Positions 6,553-13,962 of a stretch of 14,038 nucleotides of DNA are shown piece by piece (the first letter of the stretch is position 1; each line of letters opens with the position of its first letter). Source of the DNA: Verrucomicrobiia bacterium (GTDB lineage Bacteria > Verrucomicrobiota > Verrucomicrobiia > JABWAM01); contig JABWAM010000035.1 in assembly GCA_013360985.1 (NCBI GenBank), forward strand, positions 1-14,038, given 5' to 3'. The translations under genes were made by a program, and so were the position numbers. The notes under the pieces are model-generated. The model did no database searches, was not told the DNA's origin, and was given only the letters and a program-made list of their open reading frames with translations.

Positions 6553-9500
6553 ATGAGCGAACATCCCCGCCACGGATCGGAGCGTCCCGACGGCGCCTCG
6601 GAGCCCTCGACACCGCGCATCAGTCGCCGCGCATTCCTCTATCTCACGGGGATCGTGGGCGCCGGCGCGTTGGCGTCGCAATATCTGCCGACGCGCTTCC
6701 TCCGTCCTTCGCGCAACATCGCCAATCCGCTCGCGTATTATCCGGATCGCGGGTGGGAGTCGGTCTATCGGAATCAGTATGCGCACGACGGGACTTTCTC
6801 CTGGGTGTGCGCGCCGAACGACACGCACAACTGCCGCGTGCTCGCCCATACGCGCAACGGAGTGATCGTTCGCATGGGAGACCAGTACGACGTCGGGACC
6901 TATTCCGATCTCTACGGCAACAAGGCCTCGACGAGCTGGGGGATTCGCCAATGCGCCAAGGGATACACCTTCCATCGGATCGTTTACGGCCCATTTCGCC
7001 TCAAGCATCCCATCGTACGCCGCGGCTGGAAGCAGTGGGCGGAGGCGGGATTCCCCGATCTGACGCCCGAGCTGCGCTCCAAGTATCGCTTTGACGACCG
7101 CGGCAACGACGAGTTCGAGAAGGTCCCCTGGGAGGAGGTGAACCTCTTGATCGCCAAGGCGCTAAAGTCCATTTCCGCTCGTTACAGCGGCGAGAAAGGG
7201 GCGGCGCGCCTCCGCGCCGAAGGATATCCCGAGGAGATGATCGAGGACATGGGCGGCGCCGGCACGCGCACGATCAAGACGCGCGGCGGGATGGGGCTCC
7301 TCGGCGTTCTCGGCAAGTACGGGATGTATCGCCTCAACAACTCGCTCGCGCTGCTCGATCAGCATGTGCGCGGCGTGCCCGAAGATCAAGCGCGCGCCGG
7401 CCGCATCTGGTCGAACTATACCTGGCACGGCGATCAAGCCCCCGGCCACCCGTGGGTGCATGGCCTCCAGAACAGCGAGTGCGATCTCAACGATCTCCGC
7501 TTCTCGAAGCTCATCATCATGAACGGGAAGAACCTCGTCGAAAACAAGATGACCGAGGCTCATTGGTTCATCGAATGCATCGAGCGCGGGGCCAAGGTCG
7601 TCGTCATCGCCCCTGAGTATGGGGCGCCTTCCACGAAGGCCGATTACTGGATCCCCGTCCGCCCCTCCACCGACGCGGCGCTCTGGCTTGGGGTGACGCG
7701 CCTCATGATGGATCGCAACTGGTACAAGGAAGACTTCGTGAAGCGCTTCACGGATTTTCCTCTGCTGGTGCGCGCCGACAACCTCCGCCGCCTCCGGGCG
7801 CACGAGGTTTTCCCCGGCGATCAAGGGCGCCTCGCGAAGGACGGCGCGAGTTTCACGGTGCAGGGGTTGACCGAGGAGCAGTATGCGAAGCTGGGGGATT
7901 TTGTCGTCTGGGATCGCGCCAGCAACGGGCCCAAAGCCCTCACGCGCGATCAGGTGGGTTCCAAGATGGCCGGGCTCGATCCCGCGCTCGACGGGCGATG
8001 GAAGGTGCGATTGACAGACGGCAAGGAGGTGGAGGTGTTCGCGCTGTGGACGCTCTATCGCGAGCATCTCAAAGACTACGATCTCGACACGGTCTCGGAA
8101 GTCACGAAGGCGCCGAAAGAGCTCATCGAAAAACTGGCGCAAGACCTGGCGACGACCGAGCCGGTGTCGATCCATCAGGGAGAGGGGATTAACCATTGGT
8201 TCCATGCGACCGAAGCCAACCGGGCGGCCTATCTGCCGCTCATGCTGACCGGCAACATCGGGAAGCCCGGCGCGGGCTGCCACGGCTGGGCGGGGAACTA
8301 CAAGGCGGCGCTTTTTCAAGGCTCCAAAGAAACCGGTTACGGCTTCAAGGGTTGGGTGGGCGAAGATCCCTTCCATCCGCTGCTCGATCCCAAAGCGCCG
8401 GGCAAGGATGTCCATGCGCGCGTCTGCTTCAAGGACGAGGAGCCCGCCTATTGGAACCACGGCGACGTGCCGCTGATCGTGAACACCCCCAAGGAAGGGA
8501 GGAAGTGTTTCACCGGTAAATCCCACATGCCGACGCCGACGAAGGCGATCTTCTTCTGCAACGTCAACCTTATCAACAACGCGAAGTGGTGCTACGGGGT
8601 GATCAAGAACGTGAACCCCCGCGTGGAGTTGATCGTTTCGATCGACATTCAGATGACCGCTTCGGCGCAGTTCGCCGACATCGCCCTACCCGCCAATTCC
8701 TGGGTGGAGTTCCAGGACCTCGAGGTGACCGCAAGCTGCTCCAACCCTTTCCTTCAAATCTGGAAGGGCGGAATCAAGCCCGTCTACGATTCGCGCGACG
8801 ACTTGACGATCCTGGCCGGCATCGCCAAAGCGCTCGGCGACGTGACCGGCGACCGTCGTTTCCACGATTACTTCCGTTTCGAGCATGAAGGGAAGCGGTC
8901 GGTTTATCTCCAGCGGCTCCTCGACACCTCGACGACGACCAAGGGGTACCGGCTCGAGGACATCATGGCCGGAAAGTACGGCCCGCCCGGCGCCGCGCTC
9001 ATGCTGTTCCGGACCTATCCGCGCATCCCGTTCTACGAGCAGATCCACGACGACCTTCCGTTCCATACGGACACGGGGCGGCTGCACGCCTACAGCGACG
9101 ATCCCACCGCGATCAGTTGCGGCGAAAACTTCATCGTCCATCGCGAAGGCCCCGAGGCCACGCCCTATCTGCCCAACGTCATCCTCTCGACGAATCCATA
9201 TGTGCGGCCGAACGACTACGGCATTCGCCCCGACGCGCAAGGGTGGGACGAGCGTACGGTGCGCAACGTCAAGATGGGCTGGAAAGATATCCGCAAGACG
9301 AAAAACTTCCTCTGGGAAAAGGGGTACCAGTTCTACTGTCTCACGCCGAAATCGCGCCACCGCGTGCACTCCACGTGGTCGAACGTGGACTGGCACCAAA
9401 TCTGGGATTCGAACTATGGGGATCCGTACCGCCTCGACCGCCGTTTGGCCGGGGTGGGGGAGCACCAGCTCCATATCAATCCCTCCGCCGCGCAAGACCT

Positions 9501-10038
9501 TGGAATCAAGGATGGCGATTACGTCTATGTGGACGCGAATCCCGCGGATCGCCCGTATTACGGCGCGACGCCCTCGGATCCGTTCTACAAAATCAGCCGC
9601 TGTATGCTGCGCGTGACGTACAACCCCGCGTATCCCTACCACATCGTCATGATGAAGCATGGCACCTACATCGCCACGCCGAAGACCGTCAAGGCCCAGC
9701 AGGAGCGCCCCGACGGCATGGCGATGAGCGACGATGGGTACATGGCCAACTTCCGCTTCGGCTCGCAGCAGTCCATCACACGGAACTGGCATATGCCGAT
9801 GCATCAGACCGATACGCTCTTCCACAAATCGAAGGCCTTCATGAGCTTCCTTTTCGGAGGAGAAGCCGACAATCACGCGATCAATACGGTGCCGAAGGAA
9901 TGCCTGGTGCGCATCGTCAAAGCGGAGGACGGCGGCCCGGGCGGGCGCGGGGTGTGGAAGCCGGCGACCGAAGGGATGTCGCCCGGCGCCGAGGACGACC
10001 GCATGAAACGCTATCTCCAAGGCGAGTACAGCGCCTAA
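6553..10038 (+). CDS. NxrA/NarG-like molybdopterin catalytic subunit, Tat-exported (type II DMSO reductase family)
   Basis: A 1161-residue catalytic subunit. The N-terminus carries a twin-arginine signal (ISRRAFLYL, res ~23-31, then a hydrophobic stretch), so the enzyme acts on the outer face of the membrane. SWVCAPNDTHNC and RQCAKGYTFHR form the FS0 cluster site. Aligned on the NarG H-x3-C-x3-C-x34-C pattern, the ligands would be C86, D90, C94 and C134. D311 in SECDLNDL is the likely Mo ligand (NarG CDLPP). Length and wording (VYRNQY, YGPFRLKHPIVRRGWKQW, GKNLVENKMTEAHW) match NxrA of Nitrospira/anammox-type enzymes better than cytoplasmic NarG. The reaction is nitrite oxidation to nitrate or the reverse; another oxyanion cannot be excluded. 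ATG 6553 is chosen because the Tat signal follows; upstream in-frame sequence overlaps the fusion gene. There is no clear Shine-Dalgarno motif, so coupling to the preceding stop is likely. Confidence 0.88.
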   Translation: MSEHPRHGSERPDGASEPSTPRISRRAFLYLTGIVGAGALASQYLPTRFLRPSRNIANPLAYYPDRGWESVYRNQYAHDGTFSWVCAPNDTHNCRVLAHTRNGVIVRMGDQYDVGTYSDLYGNKASTSWGIRQCAKGYTFHRIVYGPFRLKHPIVRRGWKQWAEAGFPDLTPELRSKYRFDDRGNDEFEKVPWEEVNLLIAKALKSISARYSGEKGAARLRAEGYPEEMIEDMGGAGTRTIKTRGGMGLLGVLGKYGMYRLNNSLALLDQHVRGVPEDQARAGRIWSNYTWHGDQAPGHPWVHGLQNSECDLNDLRFSKLIIMNGKNLVENKMTEAHWFIECIERGAKVVVIAPEYGAPSTKADYWIPVRPSTDAALWLGVTRLMMDRNWYKEDFVKRFTDFPLLVRADNLRRLRAHEVFPGDQGRLAKDGASFTVQGLTEEQYAKLGDFVVWDRASNGPKALTRDQVGSKMAGLDPALDGRWKVRLTDGKEVEVFALWTLYREHLKDYDLDTVSEVTKAPKELIEKLAQDLATTEPVSIHQGEGINHWFHATEANRAAYLPLMLTGNIGKPGAGCHGWAGNYKAALFQGSKETGYGFKGWVGEDPFHPLLDPKAPGKDVHARVCFKDEEPAYWNHGDVPLIVNTPKEGRKCFTGKSHMPTPTKAIFFCNVNLINNAKWCYGVIKNVNPRVELIVSIDIQMTASAQFADIALPANSWVEFQDLEVTASCSNPFLQIWKGGIKPVYDSRDDLTILAGIAKALGDVTGDRRFHDYFRFEHEGKRSVYLQRLLDTSTTTKGYRLEDIMAGKYGPPGAALMLFRTYPRIPFYEQIHDDLPFHTDTGRLHAYSDDPTAISCGENFIVHREGPEATPYLPNVILSTNPYVRPNDYGIRPDAQGWDERTVRNVKMGWKDIRKTKNFLWEKGYQFYCLTPKSRHRVHSTWSNVDWHQIWDSNYGDPYRLDRRLAGVGEHQLHINPSAAQDLGIKDGDYVYVDANPADRPYYGATPSDPFYKISRCMLRVTYNPAYPYHIVMMKHGTYIATPKTVKAQQERPDGMAMSDDGYMANFRFGSQQSITRNWHMPMHQTDTLFHKSKAFMSFLFGGEADNHAINTVPKECLVRIVKAEDGGPGGRGVWKPATEGMSPGAEDDRMKRYLQGEYSA

Positions 10039-10043
10039 ACGCT

Positions 10044-10304
10044 ATGCCCAAGGACGAAATTGACAGCGAGGATCCGTTGGAACTCCACGGCGCGGTAGTT
10101 CCGTGCGCCGAGGACAACGACGAGGAGATGGCCGCAGCCTTCATCGAGGAGTTTTTTCTCCTCGATTTTGGACCGGCGGAGATCCTCAAGCTTTTTCAAG
10201 ATCCGAACTACGTGGGGCCTCATCGGGTCTTTTTGAACAAGGGCGAGGCCTACGTCTCCGGACTGATTGCCAAGACCCTCGAACCCTGGATCCAACCCTC
10301 ATGA
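10044..10304 (+). CDS. Unnamed 86-residue acidic protein between catalytic and Fe-S subunit genes
   Basis: This small protein is not a named family to me. The N-terminal third is strongly acidic (MPKDEIDSEDPLEL; CAEDNDEEM). The rest looks like a compact helical domain with FFLLDFGPAEILKLFQDP, then NYVGPHRVFLNKGEAYVSGL. There is no signal peptide, membrane helix or metal motif, and only one Cys. It starts 5 nt after the NxrA-like stop, and its TGA overlaps the NxrB-like ATG (ATGA), so it is almost certainly translated with both. From memory, short proteins with an EILxLFxxPxYxGPH-like motif occur in other operons for type II molybdoenzymes, but I cannot verify this. A role as an assembly factor or small subunit is inferred from position alone. 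Coding is supported by tight spacing at both ends and by coherent protein-like sequence. Confidence 0.8.
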   Translation: MPKDEIDSEDPLELHGAVVPCAEDNDEEMAAAFIEEFFLLDFGPAEILKLFQDPNYVGPHRVFLNKGEAYVSGLIAKTLEPWIQPS

Positions 10305-11572
10305 GCCAAGTTTACAACTGGCACCTCGGGCGTGAGATGGCCTACCCTTACGAGGCCAGCTATCCCGATCGCCAATTCGCCTTCGTCTTCAACATCAACC
10401 GATGCATCGGTTGCCAGTCCTGCACGATGGCATGCAAATCCACCTGGACCTTTTCGGCCGGCCAGGAATACATGTGGTGGAACAACGTCGAGACCAAGCC
10501 GTACGGCGGCTATCCTCGCCACTGGGACGTCAAGATTCTCGACATGCTCAGCCAGGCCAACGGCGGGCCGGGGCAATGGTCGCGCGCCACGGATTCGCGT
10601 CGCGCGCCGTGGGGCGAGTATCACGGGAAAACGATCTTTGAGGCCTCGCCGAACGCCTCGACCGAAAACGGCTCGCAAACGGCGCTGGGGTATCTTCCCG
10701 CCGACGAGGAGTGGAGCGCCCCCAACATCTTCGAAGACAATCCTCTCAACCGGCGCGTCACGAAGAAGGGCGAGTATTTCAAGAGCGGCACGGACCTCCC
10801 CACGCACGACGCCTGGTTTTTTTATCTCGCCCGAATTTGCAACCATTGCACCTATCCCGCCTGTCTCGCGGCCTGTCCGCGGAAGGCGATCTACAAGCGT
10901 CCGGAGGACGGGATCGTCCTCATCGATCAAAAGGAGTGCCGCGGTTATCGCAAGTGCATGGAGGCGTGCCCTTACAAGAAGACGCATTATCGCGCGACGA
11001 CGCGGACCACGGAAAAGTGCATCGGCTGCTATCCGCGCATCGAGGGGAAGGACGCCGACGCGAACGGCCGCCCGTTCACCACGCGCTGCATGAGCGCCTG
11101 CATCGGGCAGATCCGTCTGCAAAGTTTCGTAAAGCTGAAGCCGGATGGCACGTGGGCGGAAGATCGCTACAATCCGATCTATTACCTCGTGCATGTCGCG
11201 AAGATCGCGTTGCCGCTCTATCCTCAGTTCGGGACCGAACCGAACGGGTTTTACATCCCGCCGCGCTGGGCGCCGCGCCCCTATCTCCGCCAGATGTTCG
11301 GCCCTGGCGTGGATTCCGCCATCGAGAAATACGCCGCGCTCGACCGCGAGACCCTGGCCGTCCTCCAGCTCTTTGGAAAGGACAAGCACATCTGCCACCG
11401 ATACGAAATCCGCGAGGGGCCCAAGGTGTTCGAGAAAGAGATCCGGGGGCGCAAAGTGGAGATCTTCAACGACACGATCCTCGGCTACGACGCCGAAGGC
11501 AGGGAAATCATTCGCACCACCGTGGAAGAACCGCTCTATATCCGGAGCGCAAAACATGCCAACTCGATCTGA
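10301..11572 (+). CDS. NxrB/NarH-like iron-sulfur subunit
   Basis: A 423-residue Fe-S electron-transfer subunit that would relay electrons between the Mo subunit and the haem b domain of the fusion protein. Four Cys groups are visible: CIGCQSCTMAC (C35, C38, C41, C45), CNHCTYPACLAAC (C180-C192), CRGYRKCMEAC (C213, C219, C223, with Y216 where the fourth Cys would be, as in the 3Fe-4S site of NarH, which has Trp there) and CIGCYPRI with CMSAC (C240, C243, C263, C267). The opening VYNWHLGREMAYPYE and the stretch YMWWNNVETKPYGGYP are hallmark NxrB wording as I recall it from Nitrospira-type sequences. There is no signal peptide; export by hitch-hiking on the Tat signal of the catalytic subunit is expected. 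ATG 10301 overlaps the preceding stop. The 3' end overlaps the chaperone gene by 17 nt. Confidence 0.92.
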   Translation: MSQVYNWHLGREMAYPYEASYPDRQFAFVFNINRCIGCQSCTMACKSTWTFSAGQEYMWWNNVETKPYGGYPRHWDVKILDMLSQANGGPGQWSRATDSRRAPWGEYHGKTIFEASPNASTENGSQTALGYLPADEEWSAPNIFEDNPLNRRVTKKGEYFKSGTDLPTHDAWFFYLARICNHCTYPACLAACPRKAIYKRPEDGIVLIDQKECRGYRKCMEACPYKKTHYRATTRTTEKCIGCYPRIEGKDADANGRPFTTRCMSACIGQIRLQSFVKLKPDGTWAEDRYNPIYYLVHVAKIALPLYPQFGTEPNGFYIPPRWAPRPYLRQMFGPGVDSAIEKYAALDRETLAVLQLFGKDKHICHRYEIREGPKVFEKEIRGRKVEIFNDTILGYDAEGREIIRTTVEEPLYIRSAKHANSI

Positions 11573-12344
11573 ATCCGTCTCGGCGGCCGCGGGCGTCGCC
11601 GCCGCCGCGGGGCGCGCGTTTCTCTACCGCTTCCTCGCCGAGGCCTTCGCGCATCCCGAGCCCGAAGGATGGGCCTGGGTGCGTTCGCGCGAGACGGCAG
11701 ACGCGTTGCGGCGCGCGGCGGGGGAAGCGTGGCCGGGGCGCGAGGAGATCCGAAGCTGCGCAGAGAACGCGGTGCGCGAGGTGAAGGGAGTGTCCTCCGA
11801 CGCGGCGCGCGCGGATCATCTGCGCGCCTTTGGCTACACGATCCGCGGCGCGTGTCCTCCGCACGAGATCGAATACGGCGACACGAAGGCCGACGCCCTG
11901 TTCCGTCCGCATCGCCTCGCCGACCTCGCCTCGCTCTATCGCGTGTTCGGAATCGAAATAGGCGAGGAGACGCACGAGCGTCAGGATCACCTCGCCATCG
12001 AATGCGAGTTCGCCTCGATCCTCGCCGCGCGCCTGGCGCATGCGTTGCAAGAAAATCATGCCGACGGCCGCGACGCCTGCGAAAGCGCCTGGAGGCTTTT
12101 TCTCCGGGATCATCTGGGGCGTTGGACGCCGGCGTTCGTTGCCCGGCTCAGCCGTTCCGGCGCCGCGCCCTGGCTTCGGAGCGCGGCGGGGCTTTTGCTG
12201 GCCGTCGTTCGCGCCGATGGCGAGGCCTGCGGCATTCGGCTCGGTTCCTCGGAGATCGAACTGGTTTCCTACGACGAGGAGGACGACGCCTTTTGCACCG
12301 AGCAATGCGGAGTCGCCGGGAGTCGGGCGGCCCCCACGCCGTGA
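11556..12344 (+). CDS. TorD/NarJ-family molybdoenzyme chaperone
   Basis: A 262-residue cytoplasmic chaperone of the TorD/DmsD/NarJ superfamily, expected to bind the catalytic subunit (probably its Tat leader) until cofactor insertion is finished. The sequence is all-helical in character. Family-typical blocks are RAFLYRFLAEAFAHPEP near the N-terminus, RGACPPHEIEYGD (~res 100) and the diagnostic ERQDHLAIECEFASIL (~res 140), equivalent to the ERPDHL-type motif. The acidic C-terminus EEDDAFCTEQCG with two cysteines is unusual. ATG 11556 is preceded by GGAG (11544-11547) at good spacing, the clearest ribosome site in the operon. It overlaps the 3' end of the NxrB-like gene by 17 nt, and its TGA overlaps the GTG of the next gene. 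Confidence 0.88.
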   Translation: MPTRSESVSAAAGVAAAAGRAFLYRFLAEAFAHPEPEGWAWVRSRETADALRRAAGEAWPGREEIRSCAENAVREVKGVSSDAARADHLRAFGYTIRGACPPHEIEYGDTKADALFRPHRLADLASLYRVFGIEIGEETHERQDHLAIECEFASILAARLAHALQENHADGRDACESAWRLFLRDHLGRWTPAFVARLSRSGAAPWLRSAAGLLLAVVRADGEACGIRLGSSEIELVSYDEEDDAFCTEQCGVAGSRAAPTP

Positions 12345-13249
12345 AGGTTCGATTCGACCGCGAGCTTCTCGAAGCGGCGTATCTCGCCGCCGGTCCGTCG
12401 GACGATCCGGACCGCGACGACCTTTACGAGATCCGAAACGACCGCGAACGCGACGAGGCCTTCGGCGCGCATCATGCGCGCTGGTTTCGAAAGGCCGGTT
12501 TCGAAGCGGCGTTGCTCGGGGCGTTCGCCGAGTGGCCGAGGATTGGGGCGTCGTGCGAAGAGGCGGTCCTCCGTCGCGTGCGAAATCCCGCGGACGAATT
12601 CGCGGAGCTGTTTCGCGATCCGGAAGGGCTTGCGCGCGTGGGCGTCGGCCTCCGGGCGAGCCGTCTGACGGACGGCTCTTTCCTCCCATTTCTGCGCCAC
12701 GAATTCTGCCACCTCGACGACATGTTCGATCCCGCGTTCGGATATCCCTCGGAGATCCCGCGCGACGCGTCGCCGTCCGGCCAGATCCGTCGCGAGCGTT
12801 ATCGCCTCCTCTGGGACCTTCGTGTGGACGCGCGCCTTTCCCGACGCTTTCCCGAATGCCCCAATTTTGCGCGCGCCCTGGAACAGCATCGGCGAGATTT
12901 TGATCGGGCGTTTTCCTTTATGGAAGCCTCCGAACGCGAGGCCCTCTACCTCCAAGCGTCCGGCGACCCGCCGCCGACGCATGCGCGGCTGTGGGAAGTC
13001 GCCGGCGATCCGCGGCATCTCCGCGAACGCGCCTTCGGCGAGGCGCCGGGCGCCGCATGCCCCTTGTGCGGCTTCAGCACCTTTCACTGGGCCGCGCTCG
13101 ACCTGCGAGAGGCCGTCGCTCCTGCTGTCCAGTCCGAGTTTCCCAACTGGCGCCCGGAACACGGGTGCTGCGCGCGGTGCGCCGAGGTGTACGAGGCGAT
13201 GCGCACCGCGGCGATTCCCGCGACGGTCCTGCTTCCCGCGCGCGGTTGA
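12341..13249 (+). CDS. Unnamed protein with HExxH motif and zinc-ribbon-like cysteines, last gene of the respiratory operon
   Basis: A 302-residue protein I do not recognise as a named family. A central block FLRHEFCHLDDMFDPAFGYP contains HExxH (H120, E121, H124), the zinc-ligand pattern of zincin metallopeptidases. About 30-40 residues later comes RYRLLWDLRVDARL, whose acids could supply another ligand. A C-terminal section has CPLCG (C240, C243) and CCARC (C277, C280), which would suit a structural zinc ribbon. There is no signal peptide or membrane helix, so it is probably cytoplasmic. GTG 12341 overlaps the chaperone TGA (GTGA); an in-frame ATG at 12305 would add 12 residues inside the chaperone gene. 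Position after the chaperone suggests a maturation or quality-control role, or a proteolytic one; this is inference. HExxH can also occur in non-peptidases or by chance. Confidence 0.82.
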   Translation: MKVRFDRELLEAAYLAAGPSDDPDRDDLYEIRNDRERDEAFGAHHARWFRKAGFEAALLGAFAEWPRIGASCEEAVLRRVRNPADEFAELFRDPEGLARVGVGLRASRLTDGSFLPFLRHEFCHLDDMFDPAFGYPSEIPRDASPSGQIRRERYRLLWDLRVDARLSRRFPECPNFARALEQHRRDFDRAFSFMEASEREALYLQASGDPPPTHARLWEVAGDPRHLRERAFGEAPGAACPLCGFSTFHWAALDLREAVAPAVQSEFPNWRPEHGCCARCAEVYEAMRTAAIPATVLLPARG

Positions 13250-13261
13250 GCGCCCGACCGC

Positions 13262-13693
13262 TCAATAGATGTACGGTTCGGCCAGCGGGAAGGCGTCGCG
13301 CAGATGGCGGCAGGAGGGCTTCGGAAGGGCGTCGTTCACTTCGAGGATGTCGAAGCGCACCGGGACGCGGGGATGCCCGATCTCGCGGAGGTAATGAAGG
13401 GCGACGCGGCTGAGGTGAAGCTGTTTCTCGGGCGTGACGGCTTCCGCGGGGCTGCCGAAATCGGCGGAGCGGCGGGTCTTGACCTCGACGAAGACGAGCG
13501 TATCCGCGTCGCGCGCCACAAGGTCCGCTTCCCCATAACGACAGGTGTAGCGCCGAACGAGAATTTTGAAGCCTGCCCGACGGAGGAATCGTTCGGCAAC
13601 CGCCTCGCCGGCGGCGCCGCGCTGTTGGCGTTCCGTCGCCTTCGGCGAGAGCCAGCGTTCTCGCGCTTCACGCAGACGAGCGAGCAACCTCAT
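13262..13693 (-). CDS. YraN/UPF0102 family protein
   Basis: A 143-residue protein of the YraN (UPF0102) family, which has an endonuclease-like fold but no settled function. Typical blocks: RGAAGEAVAERFLRRAGFKIL, CRYGEADLVARDADTLVFVEVKTR (the E-x-D-L...F-V-E-V-K core resembling PD-(D/E)XK/Holliday-junction resolvase active sites), and PVRFDILEV near the end. ATG 13693 gives the usual family length. The open frame runs 33 codons further upstream, but that part is the tRNA-Leu gene read as protein and was excluded. There is no Shine-Dalgarno motif. The start is 18 nt past the tRNA 3' end, so it is probably transcribed from the same promoter. It converges on the respiratory operon, with stop codons 12 nt apart. 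Confidence 0.9.
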   Translation of the reverse strand: MRLLARLREARERWLSPKATERQQRGAAGEAVAERFLRRAGFKILVRRYTCRYGEADLVARDADTLVFVEVKTRRSADFGSPAEAVTPEKQLHLSRVALHYLREIGHPRVPVRFDILEVNDALPKPSCRHLRDAFPLAEPYIY

Positions 13694-13711
13694 GGTCGTG
13701 AGGGAAGGAGG

Positions 13712-13798
13712 TGGTGCCCGGGACAGGACTTGAACCTGCACGGCCTTGCGGCCACTAGACCCTGAATCTAGCGCGTCTGCCAGTTCCGCCACCCGGGC
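13712..13798 (-). tRNA. tRNA-Leu(CAG)
   Basis: On the minus strand the 87-nt gene opens GCCCGGGTGGCGGAACTGGC and closes with CCCGGGC, discriminator A and an encoded CCA. The 7-bp acceptor stem is perfect. The anticodon arm is CTAGA-TTCAGGG-TCTAG, giving anticodon CAG (reads CUG) at 13764-13762. A long variable arm (GGCC-GCAA-GGCC) marks it as class II, and the T arm contains GGTTCAAGTCC. All features agree with leucine identity. Confidence 0.97.
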
Positions 13799-13806
13799 TC
13801 GCGGAA

Positions 13807-13835
13807 ATGATGAACCTGCGACGTTCGCGCTTCAA
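13807..13835 (-). promoter_or_regulatory. Candidate promoter for tRNA-Leu and yraN-type gene
   Basis: On the minus strand, TTGAAG (13835-13830) and CATCAT (13812-13807) are 17 nt apart, each matching its sigma70 hexamer at 4 of 6 positions. The predicted start is within 2-3 nt of the tRNA 5' end, a usual layout for tRNA genes. No experimental support is available from sequence alone. Confidence 0.45.
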
Positions 13836-13941
13836 GGGGAAATGCCTCCCCCCAAATCCCCGCGTCAGGCGTGGAGGAGTCCATCCTCGGTCGAGGAACC
13901 TGCGAGGCCCTCGCCACATTTTGGGCTCACGCCGCGGCCGC

Positions 13942-13962
13942 GGCGCCGCCGGCGGCGGCGCC
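13942..13962. repeat. GC-only inverted repeat, 9-bp stem, 3-nt loop
   Basis: GGCGCCGCC, loop GGC, then its exact reverse complement GGCGGCGCC. It overlaps the end of a 14-bp perfect palindrome at 13931-13944. No T-run flanks it. In such GC-rich DNA low-complexity GGC repeats can produce this by slippage. Confidence 0.6.

Noticed and set aside
8686..10020. Minus-strand open frames opposite the NxrA- and NxrB-like genes (also 7162-8526 and 10250-11557)
   Set aside because: The sense strand encodes clear molybdoenzyme and Fe-S subunits; the antisense translations show no domains.
13250..13261. Bidirectional terminator between the convergent stop codons
   Set aside because: Only 12 nt are available, with no stem-loop or T-run; termination must lie within the opposing gene or depend on other factors.
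13694..13792. N-terminal extension of the YraN-type frame starting MAELADALDSG
   Set aside because: This is the tRNA-Leu gene read as protein, a common annotation artefact; the true start is ATG 13693.
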